DNA of 64,000 nt from Vogesella fluminis (GTDB taxonomy: Bacteria > Pseudomonadota > Gammaproteobacteria > Burkholderiales > Chromobacteriaceae): contig NZ_BMYP01000010.1 in assembly GCF_014652335.1 (NCBI RefSeq), positions 41,891 through 105,890 of the forward strand, in the 5' to 3' direction. A model generated the notes under the pieces. The model did no database searches and had not been told where the DNA came from. It saw only the letters and a program-made list of their open reading frames with translations. Numbering within the stretch: the stretch's first letter is position 1; the number at the start of each line of letters is the position of its first letter. Of this stretch, positions 22,831 through 33,987 are shown piece after piece. Position numbers and translations under genes: made by a program.

Positions 22831-24162
22831 ATGAGCCGCAAATATTTTGGTACCGATGGTGTGCGTGGCGAAGTCGGCCAGTTTCCGATTACCCCCGATT
22901 TCGTGCTGCGCCTCGGCTACGCCGCCGGCAAGGTGCTGGTCGATCACGAGCGGCAGGAACACCCGACGGTGATCATCGGCAAGGACACCCGCATTTCCGG
23001 CTACATGCTGGAAGCGGCGCTGCAGGCCGGCCTCACCGCCGCCGGTGTCAACGTGCTGCTGACCGGGCCGCTGCCGACGCCGGGCATCGCCTACCTGACG
23101 CGCGCGCTGCGTTTGTCGGCCGGGGTGATGATCTCCGCGTCGCACAATCCGTATCAGGATAACGGCATCAAGTTCTTCGCCGAGGGCGGCAAGAAGCTGG
23201 ACGACGCGCTGGAGCGCGAGATCGAGGCGATGCTGGATTCGCCGATGCAGACCAGCCCGTCGCGCGAGCTGGGCCGGGCACGTCGCATCGACGGTGCCGC
23301 CGACCGCTACATCGAGTTCTGCAAGAGCACCTTTCCCAACGAGCGCAACCTGAAGGGCCTGAAGCTGGTCGTCGATTGCGCGCACGGCGCCACCTACCAC
23401 ATCGCGCCGAAGGTGTTCCACGAGCTGGGCGCCGAGGTGATCACCATCGGTGGCGAGCCTAACGGCTACAACATCAACGACGGCGTCGGTGCCACCCACA
23501 CCGGGGCGATCAGCCAGGCGGTGCTGCAGCATGGTGCCGATCTCGGCATCTCGCTGGACGGCGACGGCGACCGGCTGATGATGGCCGACCGCAACGGCAA
23601 GGTCTACGACGGCGACCAGCTGATCTACGTGATCGCCAAGGCGCGCGCGGCGCGCGGCCAGCTTGGCGGTGGCGTGGTCGGCACGGTGATGACCAACCTG
23701 GCGATGGAGCTGGCGCTGCAGCAGCAGGGTATCGCCTTTGGCCGCGCCAAGGTCGGCGACCGCTACGTGCTGGAGATGCTGCACGAAAAGGGCTGGCAGG
23801 TCGGAGGCGAGGCGTCCGGCCACGTGCTGTGCCTGGACAAGCACTCCACTGGCGACGGTATCATCTCCAGCCTGCAGGTGCTGGCTGCGCTGGCCGAGCT
23901 GGATGGAGGCCTGGCCGCCATCTGCAGCGACTGGCAGCCATTCCCGCAAAAGATGATCAATGTGCGCCTCAACGGCCAGGACTGGCAGGCCGCCAGTGCC
24001 GCCAAGTACGCCGAGGCACAGCTGGCGCTGGCTGGCCGTGGTCGCGTGGTACTGCGTCCGTCCGGTACGGAACCGGTGGTGCGCGTGATGGTCGAAGCGG
24101 ATGAACTGGCGCTGGCCGAGCAGTGGGCCAATCAGATCGCCGCGGCGATCGAAGCGGCCTGA
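22831..24162 (+). CDS. glmM: Phosphoglucosamine mutase
   Basis: A 443-residue enzyme converting glucosamine-6-phosphate to glucosamine-1-phosphate for peptidoglycan and LPS precursors. The phosphoserine loop is [15 protein letters not shown] near residue 100. The metal loop is DGDGDRLMM near residue 240, and the substrate-binding [11 protein letters not shown] lies near the C terminus. It is full length, with an AAGGAAC site. Confidence 0.97.
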   Translation: MSRKYFGTDGVRGEVGQFPITPDFVLRLGYAAGKVLVDHERQEHPTVIIGKDTRISGYMLEAALQAGLTAAGVNVLLTGPLPTPGIAYLTRALRLSAGVMISASHNPYQDNGIKFFAEGGKKLDDALEREIEAMLDSPMQTSPSRELGRARRIDGAADRYIEFCKSTFPNERNLKGLKLVVDCAHGATYHIAPKVFHELGAEVITIGGEPNGYNINDGVGATHTGAISQAVLQHGADLGISLDGDGDRLMMADRNGKVYDGDQLIYVIAKARAARGQLGGGVVGTVMTNLAMELALQQQGIAFGRAKVGDRYVLEMLHEKGWQVGGEASGHVLCLDKHSTGDGIISSLQVLAALAELDGGLAAICSDWQPFPQKMINVRLNGQDWQAASAAKYAEAQLALAGRGRVVLRPSGTEPVVRVMVEADELALAEQWANQIAAAIEAA

Positions 24163-24182
24163 CGGCGTACCGGTATCGGCGC

Positions 24183-24212
24183 AAGCCACCTGCGAAGGTG
24201 GCTTTGTTTTTA
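24183..24212 (+). terminator. Intrinsic terminator after glmM
   Basis: Stem AAGCCACC / GGTGGCTT with loop TGCGAA, followed by TGTTTTT. Confidence 0.85.
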
Positions 24213-24331
24213 CACGACCATAGTCAAGCGGGGGGCAACGGTGGCTGTGCTATGATGGCAGCCGTTCTCTGAACTGCTTCGACTGGCCTTGCCGGAAGTA
24301 CTTCGACCGATCAACAGCTTGTCAGGCCGAC

Positions 24332-24976
24332 ATGGATATCCTGCAGATTCTTCTCGATTTGTTTACGGGATATGGCTATTTTGCCGTATTCATCGTATTG
24401 CTGGTGTGTGGTTTTGGTGTGCCGATTCCGGAGGACGTCACCCTGGTGGCTGGTGGCATCATTTCCGGGCTGGGCTATACCGATGTGCATGTGATGTTCG
24501 TAGTAGGCATGGCCGGTGTGCTGGTCGGTGACGGCCTGATGTTCCTTGCCGGTCGCGTCTACGGAGACCGCGTGCTGCGCTTCAAGCCGATTGCCAAGGT
24601 GATGACGCCGGAGCGTTTTGCCGCCGTACAAGAGAAATTTTCCCGTTATGGCAACTGGGTGCTGTTTGTTGCCCGCTTCCTGCCCGGCCTGCGCTCGCCG
24701 ATCTTCCTGACTGCCGGACTGACGCGGCGCATCCCGTATTGGCGTTTTTTGTTGATGGATGGGTTTGCCGCGCTGATCTCGGTACCGGTGTGGGTGTATC
24801 TTGGCTACTTCGGCGCGCGCAATCGCGAGTGGCTGATGCAGATGGTACACCGCGGCCAGGCCGGCATCCTGATTGCGGTCGCACTGCTGGCTGTGGTGCT
24901 GGGCGGTTTCTACTGGCGGCACAAGCGTCGAGAGTCGAAGGCGCGGCGTCACGCCAAAGATCTGGTGATCAAATGA
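24332..24976 (+). CDS. DedA family membrane protein
   Basis: A 214-residue polytopic DedA/SNARE-associated protein; family members act as undecaprenyl-phosphate or phospholipid transporters and support proton motive force. Typical features are the N-terminal GYGYFAVF, the FGVPIPEDVTLVAGG re-entrant loop with acidic residue, and the ARFLPGLRSP segment near residue 110. A basic C-terminal tail follows the last membrane helix. The precise substrate is not known. Confidence 0.9.
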   Translation: MDILQILLDLFTGYGYFAVFIVLLVCGFGVPIPEDVTLVAGGIISGLGYTDVHVMFVVGMAGVLVGDGLMFLAGRVYGDRVLRFKPIAKVMTPERFAAVQEKFSRYGNWVLFVARFLPGLRSPIFLTAGLTRRIPYWRFLLMDGFAALISVPVWVYLGYFGARNREWLMQMVHRGQAGILIAVALLAVVLGGFYWRHKRRESKARRHAKDLVIK

Positions 24977-25010
24977 AAAATGCCGTCCACCTTTGCAAGT
25001 GGGCGGCATT
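24977..25010 (-). terminator. Intrinsic terminator for the ComEA-like gene
   Basis: Stem AATGCCGTCCAC / GTGGGCGGCATT (one G-T pair). On the minus strand it is followed by TTTTTC. It lies between the converging DedA and ComEA-like genes. Confidence 0.75.
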
Positions 25011-25051
25011 GGCACTGTAGTGCAGTCTTGCCGGGCTGGCAAGGCGCAGGC

Positions 25052-25393
25052 TTAAGGTTTTTTTGCGGGCGCCGGCACCGTGGTCGGTTTGGCGGTAGCC
25101 GGTTTGGCCGCCGGAGCCTTGGCAGCTGCCTTGGCCTGGTTGCCTCCAACCTGCAGGTCGGCCTTCAGCTTCTCAAGGGTCTTGGCTCCGATGCCGGGTA
25201 CGTTTTCCAGATCGGCGTAGCTCTTGAACGGGCCATTCTTGGTGCGATAGTCAATGATGGCTTTGGCCTTGACCGGGCCGATGCCATTTAGTGACTCCAG
25301 TTCCTGCTGGCTGGCAGTATTGGCATTGACGGCAGCAAACGCTGCCATGGAAAACAGCAGGGACAGTAATGCAGCGAAGAACAGTTTCATCAT
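25052..25393 (-). CDS. comEA: ComEA-like helix-hairpin-helix DNA-binding protein
   Basis: A 113-residue exported protein. A signal peptide (about 1-21, ending MAAFAA) is followed by the ComEA double helix-hairpin-helix: VNANTASQQELESLNGIGPV and LENVPGIGAKTLEKLK. An Ala/Pro/Lys-rich tail of about 35 residues may help bind DNA. ComEA captures incoming double-stranded DNA in the periplasm during natural transformation. The gene is single, with no comEC nearby. Function in uptake is inferred from the family. Confidence 0.85.
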   Translation of the reverse strand: MMKLFFAALLSLLFSMAAFAAVNANTASQQELESLNGIGPVKAKAIIDYRTKNGPFKSYADLENVPGIGAKTLEKLKADLQVGGNQAKAAAKAPAAKPATAKPTTVPAPAKKP

Positions 25394-25444
25394 TTGGCTC
25401 CCATGGGTTCAACTTGCACAGTCAATATCCCAAACAAATAAACT

Positions 25445-26260
25445 CTATTGCAAGATAAATTGCATCACTGCCTTGGTTCCGATGTACGCCAGCAACAGCA
25501 GCGCGAAGCCGCCCAAGGTCCAGCGTATTGCCAGCTTGCCGCGCCAGCCTCGGTATCTGCGGCCAATCAGCAGGGCGCCGAATACCAGCCAGGAAGTGAC
25601 GGCAAACACGGTCTTGTGATTAAACACGGCCGGTTTGCCAAATACCTCTTCGGAGAAGAGTACACCACTGGCCAGGCTGGCGGTCAGCAGCAGAAAACCG
25701 GTACCCAGCGTCTGGAACATCAGGTTTTCCATCACCAGCAGGGGGGGCAGCTTGCCGGACAGGCGGCCTGGCTTGCGTTCGTGCAGTGCCCGCTCCTGCA
25801 TCAGCATCAGGATGGCAATCAGTGCGCCAATGGCAAACAGGCTGTAGGCCAGCAGCGATACCACCATGTGCAGCAGGAAGGCGATATCGTCTACGGCATA
25901 GGTATTGCGCGGCAGCGGCAGGATTTCCGCCAGCAGCACCGTGACGAATGCGACCGGTACCAGGAAGGTCTGCAGCCCTTCCATGCGCGAAAAATAGCTG
26001 CCGGTCCAGAAGATCAGCAGCATCATCCACGACAGCAGCGACAATGCGGTGCCCAGCCCCAGGCTTACTGTGCCGCTGCGTAAAACCGGCAGCACCAGCA
26101 CGATTGCATGCAGCAGCAGCAGCGTCCCCAGCAGGGAGTGCTCGATACCGCTCTGACGGGGCCATAGTGCATGCCCGCGCCAGTGGCCAAGATAGTGAAG
26201 CGCCAGGCCCAGGTAACCAAAAGTCAACAAAGTGACCAAGATGAAAAGTAATCCGCTCAT
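25445..26260 (-). CDS. CcsA/YpjD-like cytochrome c assembly-type membrane protein
   Basis: A 271-residue protein with about eight hydrophobic segments, resembling the inner-membrane protein YpjD and the CcsA/ResC haem-handling family. The conserved region around FLLHMVVSLLAYSLFAIGAL and the FNHKTVFAVTSWLVFGALL histidine segment support this. It is divergent from ffh, as in E. coli ypjD. The start is taken at the ATG before SGLLF; a TTG start 51 bases upstream is less likely. The exact role is uncertain. Confidence 0.85.
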   Translation of the reverse strand: MSGLLFILVTLLTFGYLGLALHYLGHWRGHALWPRQSGIEHSLLGTLLLLHAIVLVLPVLRSGTVSLGLGTALSLLSWMMLLIFWTGSYFSRMEGLQTFLVPVAFVTVLLAEILPLPRNTYAVDDIAFLLHMVVSLLAYSLFAIGALIAILMLMQERALHERKPGRLSGKLPPLLVMENLMFQTLGTGFLLLTASLASGVLFSEEVFGKPAVFNHKTVFAVTSWLVFGALLIGRRYRGWRGKLAIRWTLGGFALLLLAYIGTKAVMQFILQ

Positions 26261-26363
26261 GGAGATATGGCAGGTCTGCGAACCGGGGACGGCTCGTGGT
26301 AAAATAAACAATTAAAGAGTCTACACCAAAGCAGCCCTTGCTTGGCAGACAGAAGGACACCGC

Positions 26364-27719
26364 ATGCTCGACAACCTTACTTCCAGACTTACCAGCGCGC
26401 TGAAAACCATCCGCGGCCAGGCGCGCATCAGCGAAACCAACATCCAGGATGCCCTGCGCGAAGTGCGGCTGGCCTTGCTGGAGGCCGACGTTGCCCTCCC
26501 GGTCGTCAAGATTTTCATCGCCCAGGTCAAGGAACGCGCGCTGGGGCAGGAGGTGATGGGCAGCCTGACCCCGGGCCAGGCGCTGATCGGCATCGTCAAC
26601 GACGAGCTGGTGCGGCTGATGGGGGACAAGAACGACGCGCTGAACCTGGCTGCCGTGCCACCGGCGATCGTGCTGATGGCCGGCCTGCAGGGCGCCGGCA
26701 AGACCACCACCGTCGGCAAGCTGTCCAAACTGCTGAAGGAAACCCAGAAGAAGAAGATTTTGGTGGTCTCTGCCGACGTGTACCGTCCGGCCGCGATCGA
26801 ACAGCTGAAGACGCTGGCCGAGCAGGTCGGCGTCGAGTTCTTCCCGTCGTCGCCGGACCAGAAGCCGCTGGATATCGCCGCCGCGGCGCTGGATCACGCC
26901 AAGCGCCACCTGTTTGACGTGCTGATGGTCGATACCGCCGGTCGCCTCGCCATCGATGAGGCGATGATGGCCGAGATCAAGGCGCTGCACGCCTTCCTCA
27001 ACCCGATCGAAACCCTGTTCGTGGTCGACGCGATGCAGGGTCAGGATGCGGTCAACACCGCCAAGGCCTTCAATGAGACCCTGCCGCTGACCGGCGTGAT
27101 CCTGACCAAGATGGACGGCGACTCGCGCGGCGGTGCCGCGCTGTCGGTACGCCACATCACCGGCAAACCGATCAAGTTCATCGGTGTCGGCGAAAAGCTG
27201 ACCGGCCTCGAGCCGTTCCACCCCGACCGTCTCGCCAGCCGTATCCTGGGCATGGGTGACGTGCTGTCGCTGATCGAAGATGTGCAGAAGGGCATCGACG
27301 AAAAAGAAGCGCAGGCGATGGCCAAGAAGCTGAAATCCGGCAAGGGTTTCGACCTCGAGGACTTCAAGGCGCAGATGCAGCAGATGAAGAAGATGGGCGG
27401 CATGACCAGCCTGCTGGAAAAAATGCCGGGCGAGATCGGCCAGCTGGCCAAGGGCGTGCAGGGCGCCGAGGCCGAGAAATCCATGCGCCGCATCGAGGGC
27501 ATCATCAACTCGATGACCATGGAAGAGCGCCGCAAGCCGGAATTGCTGAAAGCCAGCCGCAAGCGCCGTATCGCCGCCGGCTCCGGCGTCAGCGTGCAGG
27601 AGGTCAACCGCCTGCTGAAGCAGTTCGAGCAGACCCAGAAGATGATGAAGCAGTTCTCGTCCAAGGGCGGCATGATGAAACTGATGAAGGGCATGAAAGG
27701 CATGATGCCTGGCATGTAA
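26364..27719 (+). CDS. ffh: Signal recognition particle protein Ffh (SRP54)
   Basis: A 451-residue GTPase that binds 4.5S RNA and signal sequences and targets nascent membrane proteins to FtsY. The N and G domains (1-295) contain GLQGAGKTTTVGK, DTAGR and TKMDGDSRGG. The methionine-rich M domain (from about 300) ends in a KGMKGMMPGM segment. An AGAAGGAC site precedes the ATG. Full length. Confidence 0.98.
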   Translation: MLDNLTSRLTSALKTIRGQARISETNIQDALREVRLALLEADVALPVVKIFIAQVKERALGQEVMGSLTPGQALIGIVNDELVRLMGDKNDALNLAAVPPAIVLMAGLQGAGKTTTVGKLSKLLKETQKKKILVVSADVYRPAAIEQLKTLAEQVGVEFFPSSPDQKPLDIAAAALDHAKRHLFDVLMVDTAGRLAIDEAMMAEIKALHAFLNPIETLFVVDAMQGQDAVNTAKAFNETLPLTGVILTKMDGDSRGGAALSVRHITGKPIKFIGVGEKLTGLEPFHPDRLASRILGMGDVLSLIEDVQKGIDEKEAQAMAKKLKSGKGFDLEDFKAQMQQMKKMGGMTSLLEKMPGEIGQLAKGVQGAEAEKSMRRIEGIINSMTMEERRKPELLKASRKRRIAAGSGVSVQEVNRLLKQFEQTQKMMKQFSSKGGMMKLMKGMKGMMPGM

Positions 27720-27775
27720 GACAAGGGTGGCCGGCGATGGCCGCCCCGTTTTTCACCTTGCACACGGATAGAGCT

Positions 27776-28675
27776 ATGCATTACGACGTTGTCGTCCTGA
27801 CCGATCACAAACTGCTGGCGCTGGATGCCGCAGACTGGTACAGCCAGCAGGTGCACACCGAGGACAATCTGGTGTCGGCCGCGCTGGAACGGCAAGGCCT
27901 CAAGGTTGGCCGCAAGGACTGGGCCGACCCGGCCTGTGACTGGACGCAATGCCGCGCCGCCGTGTTCCGCAGCACCTGGGACTACTTCCACCGCTTCGCC
28001 GAATTCGCGCCGTGGCTGGCACGCGTCAGCCAGAGCACCCGCCTGTTCAACGAGGCCGGCCTGATCCACTGGAACATCGACAAGCACTACCTCGGCGCGC
28101 TGGCCGAAAAAGACGTCAACATCGTGCCGACCCTGTTCATCGAGCGCGGCGATCCGCGCTCGATGGCGCACATCGTCGCCGAGAGCGGCTGGGAAGACCT
28201 CATCCTGAAGCCCACCGTCTCCGGTGCCGCCCGTCACACCTACCGCTTTCACGTCCTCGACAGCGAACGGTATGAGTGCACCTTCGGCGAGCTGGTGGAA
28301 CAGGAGGCGATGATGCTGCAGCCGTTCCAGCGCAGCATCCTGGAACAGGGCGAGCTGTCGCTGATGGTGATCGACGGCCAGTACACCCACGCCATCCGCA
28401 AAACCGCCAAGGCCGGCGACTTCCGCGTGCAGGACGACCACGGCGGCACCGTGCACCGCTTCGAGCCGTCCGCCGACGAGATCCTGTTCGCCGAGGCCGC
28501 CGTGGCGGCGGTGCCGTTCGACGTGCTGTACGCCCGCGTCGACCTGATCCGCGACAACGACGGCGCGCTGGCGGTCATGGAATTGGAAATGATCGAGCCG
28601 GAGCTGTTTTTCCGCTTTTGCCCGGACGCCGCCGACAAACTGGCCGCCGGCATTGCGCGCCGCCTGGCCGCCTGA
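27776..28675 (+). CDS. ATP-grasp family protein of unknown substrate
   Basis: A 299-residue cytoplasmic protein with the layout of the glutathione-synthetase-like ATP-grasp fold. A pre-grasp domain (1-100) is followed by the ATP-lysine segment LILKPTVSGAARHTY near residue 145, MLQPFQRSI near 180, then DDHGGT and MELEMIEPELFF with the magnesium-binding acidic residues. Such enzymes ligate an amine to a carboxylate; the substrate is not recognisable. It lies between ffh and purB in the same direction. A GGTTGGCCGCA motif is read inside as KVGRK, and another begins two bases after the stop. Confidence 0.75.
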   Translation: MHYDVVVLTDHKLLALDAADWYSQQVHTEDNLVSAALERQGLKVGRKDWADPACDWTQCRAAVFRSTWDYFHRFAEFAPWLARVSQSTRLFNEAGLIHWNIDKHYLGALAEKDVNIVPTLFIERGDPRSMAHIVAESGWEDLILKPTVSGAARHTYRFHVLDSERYECTFGELVEQEAMMLQPFQRSILEQGELSLMVIDGQYTHAIRKTAKAGDFRVQDDHGGTVHRFEPSADEILFAEAAVAAVPFDVLYARVDLIRDNDGALAVMELEMIEPELFFRFCPDAADKLAAGIARRLAA

Positions 28676-28751
28676 GTGCGGCCAACCTTGGTCCCCATTT
28701 CTTTTTGAAGCAACCGGCCAGCCCCGCTGGCCAGCAACCTGGAAGCACTGA

Positions 28752-30125
<1,374 letters not shown>

Positions 30126-30328
30126 GTTGCGGCCAACATTGCTGCTTGCAAAGGTTGCAGCGTTTGTTGGCAGTCGCGACGAAGGGGCAACATGTTTTTA
30201 AAAACTGTTGCCCGGTTTATGGGGGGCGGGAATCCGGGGCGGGTTCGGCGGCATGCTCGATTCGGTGAAGGCCGGGCCCGCCATGATTATGGCCCAGGTC
30301 CCCCGGAGCCGGCACGCGGACGATGCAA
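30126..30328. other. purB-rpoS convergent gap with a long palindrome
   Basis: No gene is visible. A near-perfect palindrome at 30185-30213 pairs GGGCAACA with TGTTGCCC around an inner GTTTTTAAAAAC. A one-mismatch copy of the recurrent motif (TTGCGGCCAACATT) follows the purB stop. The rest is GC-rich with several short inverted repeats. Confidence 0.6.
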
Positions 30329-31279
30329 TCAGAGCAGGAAGTCCTTGGAGATGCCCTTGCGGCGCAGGATGCGCCGCAGGTGCTCCAGTGCCTCGATCTG
30401 GATTTGGCGTACCCGCTCCCGGGTAAGGCTTAATGTGGCGGCCAGCTCTTCCAGTGTGCAGATCTCGTGATTATTGAGGCCATAGCGGCGTTCGATCACC
30501 ATGCGCTGTTTCTCGGTCAGCTGCGACAGCCATTCATGCACAAAATGTTCGATCTGCACATTGTGCAGCTGGGTATCCGGCTCCTCATGCTGTTCGTCGG
30601 GAATGGACTCGCCAATCGACAGCATCGGATCGATATCCAGTGGTGCATCCAGTGAAGCCATGCGCTCGTTGAGGCTCATTACCTTACGAACTTCCTCTAC
30701 TGGCTTGTCGACCAGATGGGCGATTTCATCCAGTGTCGGCTCACGGCCGATCTGGCTCTCCAGATGGCGCGAGGCGCGGAGGTAAATATTGAGTTCCTTG
30801 ATGACATGTACCGGCAGGCGGATGGTGCGCGACTGGTTCATGATCGCCCGTTCCACGCTCTGCCGGATCCACCAGGTGGCATAGGTGGAGAAGCGGAAGC
30901 CGCGTTCCGGATCAAATTTTTCCAGCGCGTGCATCAGGCCGATATTGCCTTCCTCGACCAGGTCGAGCAGTGCCAGGCCGCGATTGATGTAGTGCTTGGC
31001 AATATTGACCACCAGCCGCAGATTGTGTTCGATCATCTTCTGGCGGGCAGCAAAGTCGCCTTGCACTACACGGCGTGCCAGTGCCACTTCTTCGGCCGGT
31101 GTCAGCAGGGCATTATTGCCGATATCGTTCAGGTAGATTTGGGTGACGTCGGTGACTTCGCTTACCGCCGGATTGACGCTGCTTTCCTCAGCGTCAGCAG
31201 CCGAGGCTTCTCTGGTTTCTGCTTCCTGCTCTGCTTCGTCATCCAGCACTTCTTCGAGTAGTTCCAGATCATCGCTCAT
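30329..31279 (-). CDS. rpoS: RNA polymerase sigma factor RpoS
   Basis: A 316-residue stationary-phase and stress sigma factor. Region 1.2/2 includes the [18 protein letters not shown] core and region 4 includes [17 protein letters not shown]. An acidic N-terminal stretch precedes region 1.2. The order surE-pcm-nlpD-rpoS is the classical arrangement; in E. coli the main rpoS promoter lies in nlpD, which I could not identify here. Confidence 0.96.
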   Translation of the reverse strand: MSDDLELLEEVLDDEAEQEAETREASAADAEESSVNPAVSEVTDVTQIYLNDIGNNALLTPAEEVALARRVVQGDFAARQKMIEHNLRLVVNIAKHYINRGLALLDLVEEGNIGLMHALEKFDPERGFRFSTYATWWIRQSVERAIMNQSRTIRLPVHVIKELNIYLRASRHLESQIGREPTLDEIAHLVDKPVEEVRKVMSLNERMASLDAPLDIDPMLSIGESIPDEQHEEPDTQLHNVQIEHFVHEWLSQLTEKQRMVIERRYGLNNHEICTLEELAATLSLTRERVRQIQIEALEHLRRILRRKGISKDFLL

Positions 31280-31326
31280 GATGCTTTCCCCCGCTTGCAG
31301 TTACCCTGGTGCAGGGGGGATCCCTG

Positions 31327-32361
31327 CTAGGGCTTGGCTGCCAGAAACTTGCTCGGATCCACCGGTTTGCCCATTTCCCGAATCTCAAAATGGAGTTTTA
31401 CCTGATCCGCGTCGGTATCACCCATTTCGGCAATTTTCTGGCCTTTCTTGACAGCTTGTCCTTCTTTGACTACCAGCGCACTGTTATGTGCGTAGGCTGA
31501 CAAATAAGTCTTGTCGTGGCGGATGATGATCAGCTTGCCATAACCACGCAGGCCACTGCCACTGTAAACCACCTTGCCGTCATTTGCTGCCATTACCGGC
31601 TGTCCCGGTTTGCCGCCGATATTGATGCCCTTGTTTTGCTCCGAGAAGCCCCGGATTACCTTGCCTTGTGTCGGCCATTGCCACTGGCCCGCGGTGCCGG
31701 ATGCGGCGGCGGGACGCTTGCTGTCGGCGGTGCCGCTTGTCGTGGCTGGTGTAGTGCTGCTGGCAGGGGCTTCGGTGGGCGGCTGCTTTTCCTGTGATGT
31801 GGCAGCCTTGCTACCGGCATTGCCTTCCGCCAATTGTGGCAGCTGCTTATTTGCATTCTCCGAATGCGGTAATTTCAATGCCTTCGGGTATTGTTTCAGT
31901 GCTTCGTTACCATTCTTGGTGGTATTGCCTACCGTTGCCACTTCGGCTGGTGGCTTGGCTGCCGTCATCGGGCTGGCGGTGCCGGGAGGCGTCAGACGTA
32001 GTATCTGGCCAACCTTGATGTTGTAGCCATCCAGATTATTCCACTCAGCCAGATCCTGATAGCGTAGGCCATTATTAACCGCAATGCGGTACAGCGTTTC
32101 GCCGGCCTGTACCTGGTGCGTGCTGCCGGCGGTCGGTGCATTCGCTTTTGGCAGTGAGCCCAGCCGGATCGGGCTGCTCTGCGTGCTACCCGCTGGCGGG
32201 TTGCTGTTAGCGGCCTTGCTGCCGGTGGCCTTGCTGCTGAGAACGCTGGCTTGGCCGGTCACAATCGGTGCCAGTGTCGGGCTGCTGGTGGCGCACGCAG
32301 CCAACAGCAGCGGCAGGATGCAAGGAAGCGGTTGGATCAGTTTAAATACATGCTTGTGCAT
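31327..32361 (-). CDS. nlpD: NlpD-like murein hydrolase activator lipoprotein
   Basis: A 344-residue lipoprotein. The lipobox (LLLAAC near residue 22) is followed by a Ser/Pro/Ala-rich region, a LysM domain (about 85-130, HQVQAGETLYRIAVNNGLRY), a low-complexity linker and a C-terminal M23 peptidase fold lacking the full zinc ligands, as in NlpD and EnvC activators of amidases. Start at ATG 32361 because the signal peptide begins there; the frame is open 93 bases further. It probably activates AmiC-type amidases such as the one at 4.4 kb, by family analogy. Confidence 0.93.
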   Translation of the reverse strand: MHKHVFKLIQPLPCILPLLLAACATSSPTLAPIVTGQASVLSSKATGSKAANSNPPAGSTQSSPIRLGSLPKANAPTAGSTHQVQAGETLYRIAVNNGLRYQDLAEWNNLDGYNIKVGQILRLTPPGTASPMTAAKPPAEVATVGNTTKNGNEALKQYPKALKLPHSENANKQLPQLAEGNAGSKAATSQEKQPPTEAPASSTTPATTSGTADSKRPAAASGTAGQWQWPTQGKVIRGFSEQNKGINIGGKPGQPVMAANDGKVVYSGSGLRGYGKLIIIRHDKTYLSAYAHNSALVVKEGQAVKKGQKIAEMGDTDADQVKLHFEIREMGKPVDPSKFLAAKP

Positions 32362-32450
32362 TGGCTTGAGGGTGTTATATGCCAGTTTTGTGCCGGCTGT
32401 AAATTGTCTGACAATCAGGCTGGTACGTGCTGTTGCGTTTGTGCCCTGCA

Positions 32451-33122
32451 TCATTGTTTACCTGGCAGCAGCGGTACAAAGCGGACGGCCTCCAGCCGGG
32501 TTTCCTGTATTGCAGTGGCGGTTTTTTCATAGAGCCACAGGAATTGTTCCTGATCGCCGATCGGCAGGATCAACCGGCCACCGGTTGCCAGTTGCGACAG
32601 CAGTGCCGACGGCACCTGGCGGGCGGCTGCGGTCATGATGATGCCGTCAAATGGTGCGACATCGGGCAAGCCCTGATTGCCGTCGCCATGAACCAGTCTG
32701 GCATGGACCAGTTTGGCATTGCGAAGGTTCAGCCGTGCTTTATCGAGAATGGTGGACAGGCGCTCAATGGAGTAAACCTGAGCCCCGGTTCTCAGCAGTA
32801 CGGCAGTCTGGTAGCCGCAGCCGGTGCCGATCTCCAGTATTTTGCCGGGACTGCTGCGCCCTTCCAGCAGCTTTTCTGTCATGCGTGCCACCGTCAGCGG
32901 CTGGGAGATGGTCTGTCCCTGTCCGATCGGTAGTGACACGTCATCGTAGGCGCGGGTGGCCAGTGCCTGGTCGATGAACAGGTGGCGCGGTACTTCGTAC
33001 ATCGCAGCCAGTACCCGTTCGTCGCGAATGCCCTGCTGGCGCAGACGCTCAATCATGCGCAGGCGCGTGCGCTCGGAAATCATGCCGTAGCTGCTCTGGG
33101 CAACGCTTACTGGTTGAGCCAT
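32451..33122 (-). CDS. pcm: Protein-L-isoaspartate O-methyltransferase
   Basis: A 223-residue SAM-dependent repair enzyme for damaged aspartyl and asparaginyl residues. The signatures are [13 protein letters not shown] near residue 68 and [15 protein letters not shown] near residue 94. The 5' end overlaps surE by 16 bases, indicating coupled translation. A possible later start at MISERTR is weaker. Confidence 0.95.
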   Translation of the reverse strand: MAQPVSVAQSSYGMISERTRLRMIERLRQQGIRDERVLAAMYEVPRHLFIDQALATRAYDDVSLPIGQGQTISQPLTVARMTEKLLEGRSSPGKILEIGTGCGYQTAVLLRTGAQVYSIERLSTILDKARLNLRNAKLVHARLVHGDGNQGLPDVAPFDGIIMTAAARQVPSALLSQLATGGRLILPIGDQEQFLWLYEKTATAIQETRLEAVRFVPLLPGKQ

Positions 33123-33847
33123 GTGCGGATGAATCCCATTTGTTCGCTGGCGGTCAGGTCTATCATCAGCGGCGTGACCGAAATCCGGTTATGGCGAATG
33201 GCGTGGAAGTCGGTACCGGGGCCGGCGTCCTGCTCCGGGCCTACCGGGCCGACCCAGTACACGGTGTCGCCGCGCGGATTCTTGCCGGCAATCACCGGCT
33301 CGGCATGGTGGCGACGGCCGAGGCGGGTGACCTCGACCTCTTGCAGCTGTGCCACCGGTACGTCGGGGACATTGACGTTCAGCAATACCGGGTGGGTAAA
33401 CGGTGTCTTGAGGATGTTGGCCATCAGCAGGTCGACGGCATGGCAGGCGCTGGCGAAATGATGGTGCTTGCCGGCAAGCGAAACGGCGACCGCCGGAATG
33501 CCGAGCAAAAAGGCTTCGGTAGCGGCGGCAACGGTGCCCGAGTACAGCGTGTCGTCCCCCATGTTCGGACCGTGGTTGATGCCGGAGAACACCATGTCCG
33601 GCTTGAAATCCAGAAAGCCGGTAACGGCAACGTGTACGCAGTCGGTGGGGGTGCCGTTGACGTAGTAGTAGCCGGATGCCGCCCGCTTCACGCTCAGCGG
33701 CCGGTCCAGCGTCAGCGAGTTGCTGGCGCCGCTGCGGTCGCGTTCCGGCGCCACTACCACCACCTCGCCGTATTTGGCCAAGGTGCTGGCCAGGGCCGCG
33801 ATTCCCGGCGAGAAATAACCATCATCATTGCTAACAAGAAATTTCAT
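33107..33847 (-). CDS. surE: 5'/3'-nucleotidase SurE
   Basis: A 246-residue metal-dependent nucleotidase important for stationary-phase survival. The N-terminal [10 protein letters not shown], the SLTLDRP segment, [11 protein letters not shown] and [19 protein letters not shown] are family hallmarks. ATG 33847 is preferred to an upstream start because SurE proteins begin at [10 protein letters not shown]. First gene of the surE-pcm-nlpD-rpoS cluster. Confidence 0.97.
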   Translation of the reverse strand: MKFLVSNDDGYFSPGIAALASTLAKYGEVVVVAPERDRSGASNSLTLDRPLSVKRAASGYYYVNGTPTDCVHVAVTGFLDFKPDMVFSGINHGPNMGDDTLYSGTVAAATEAFLLGIPAVAVSLAGKHHHFASACHAVDLLMANILKTPFTHPVLLNVNVPDVPVAQLQEVEVTRLGRRHHAEPVIAGKNPRGDTVYWVGPVGPEQDAGPGTDFHAIRHNRISVTPLMIDLTASEQMGFIRTWLNQ

Positions 33848-33939
33848 GGCAACCTTCCGTCCAGACCTCACGATTGTATCCGCGTATGCTGGTGGTGCAA
33901 AATTTCTCTGTCGGGCTGATGTTGGGATCGTACCGGATG

Positions 33940-33964
33940 AAAAAGGCCGGCATGCGGCCGGCCT
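33940..33964 (-). terminator. Intrinsic terminator for nadA
   Basis: Stem AGGCCGGC / GCCGGCCT with a five-base loop. On the minus strand it is followed by TTTTTC. It lies just after the nadA stop codon. Confidence 0.8.
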
Positions 33965-33987
33965 ATGGTGCAGTGCCTGCTGGCGGC

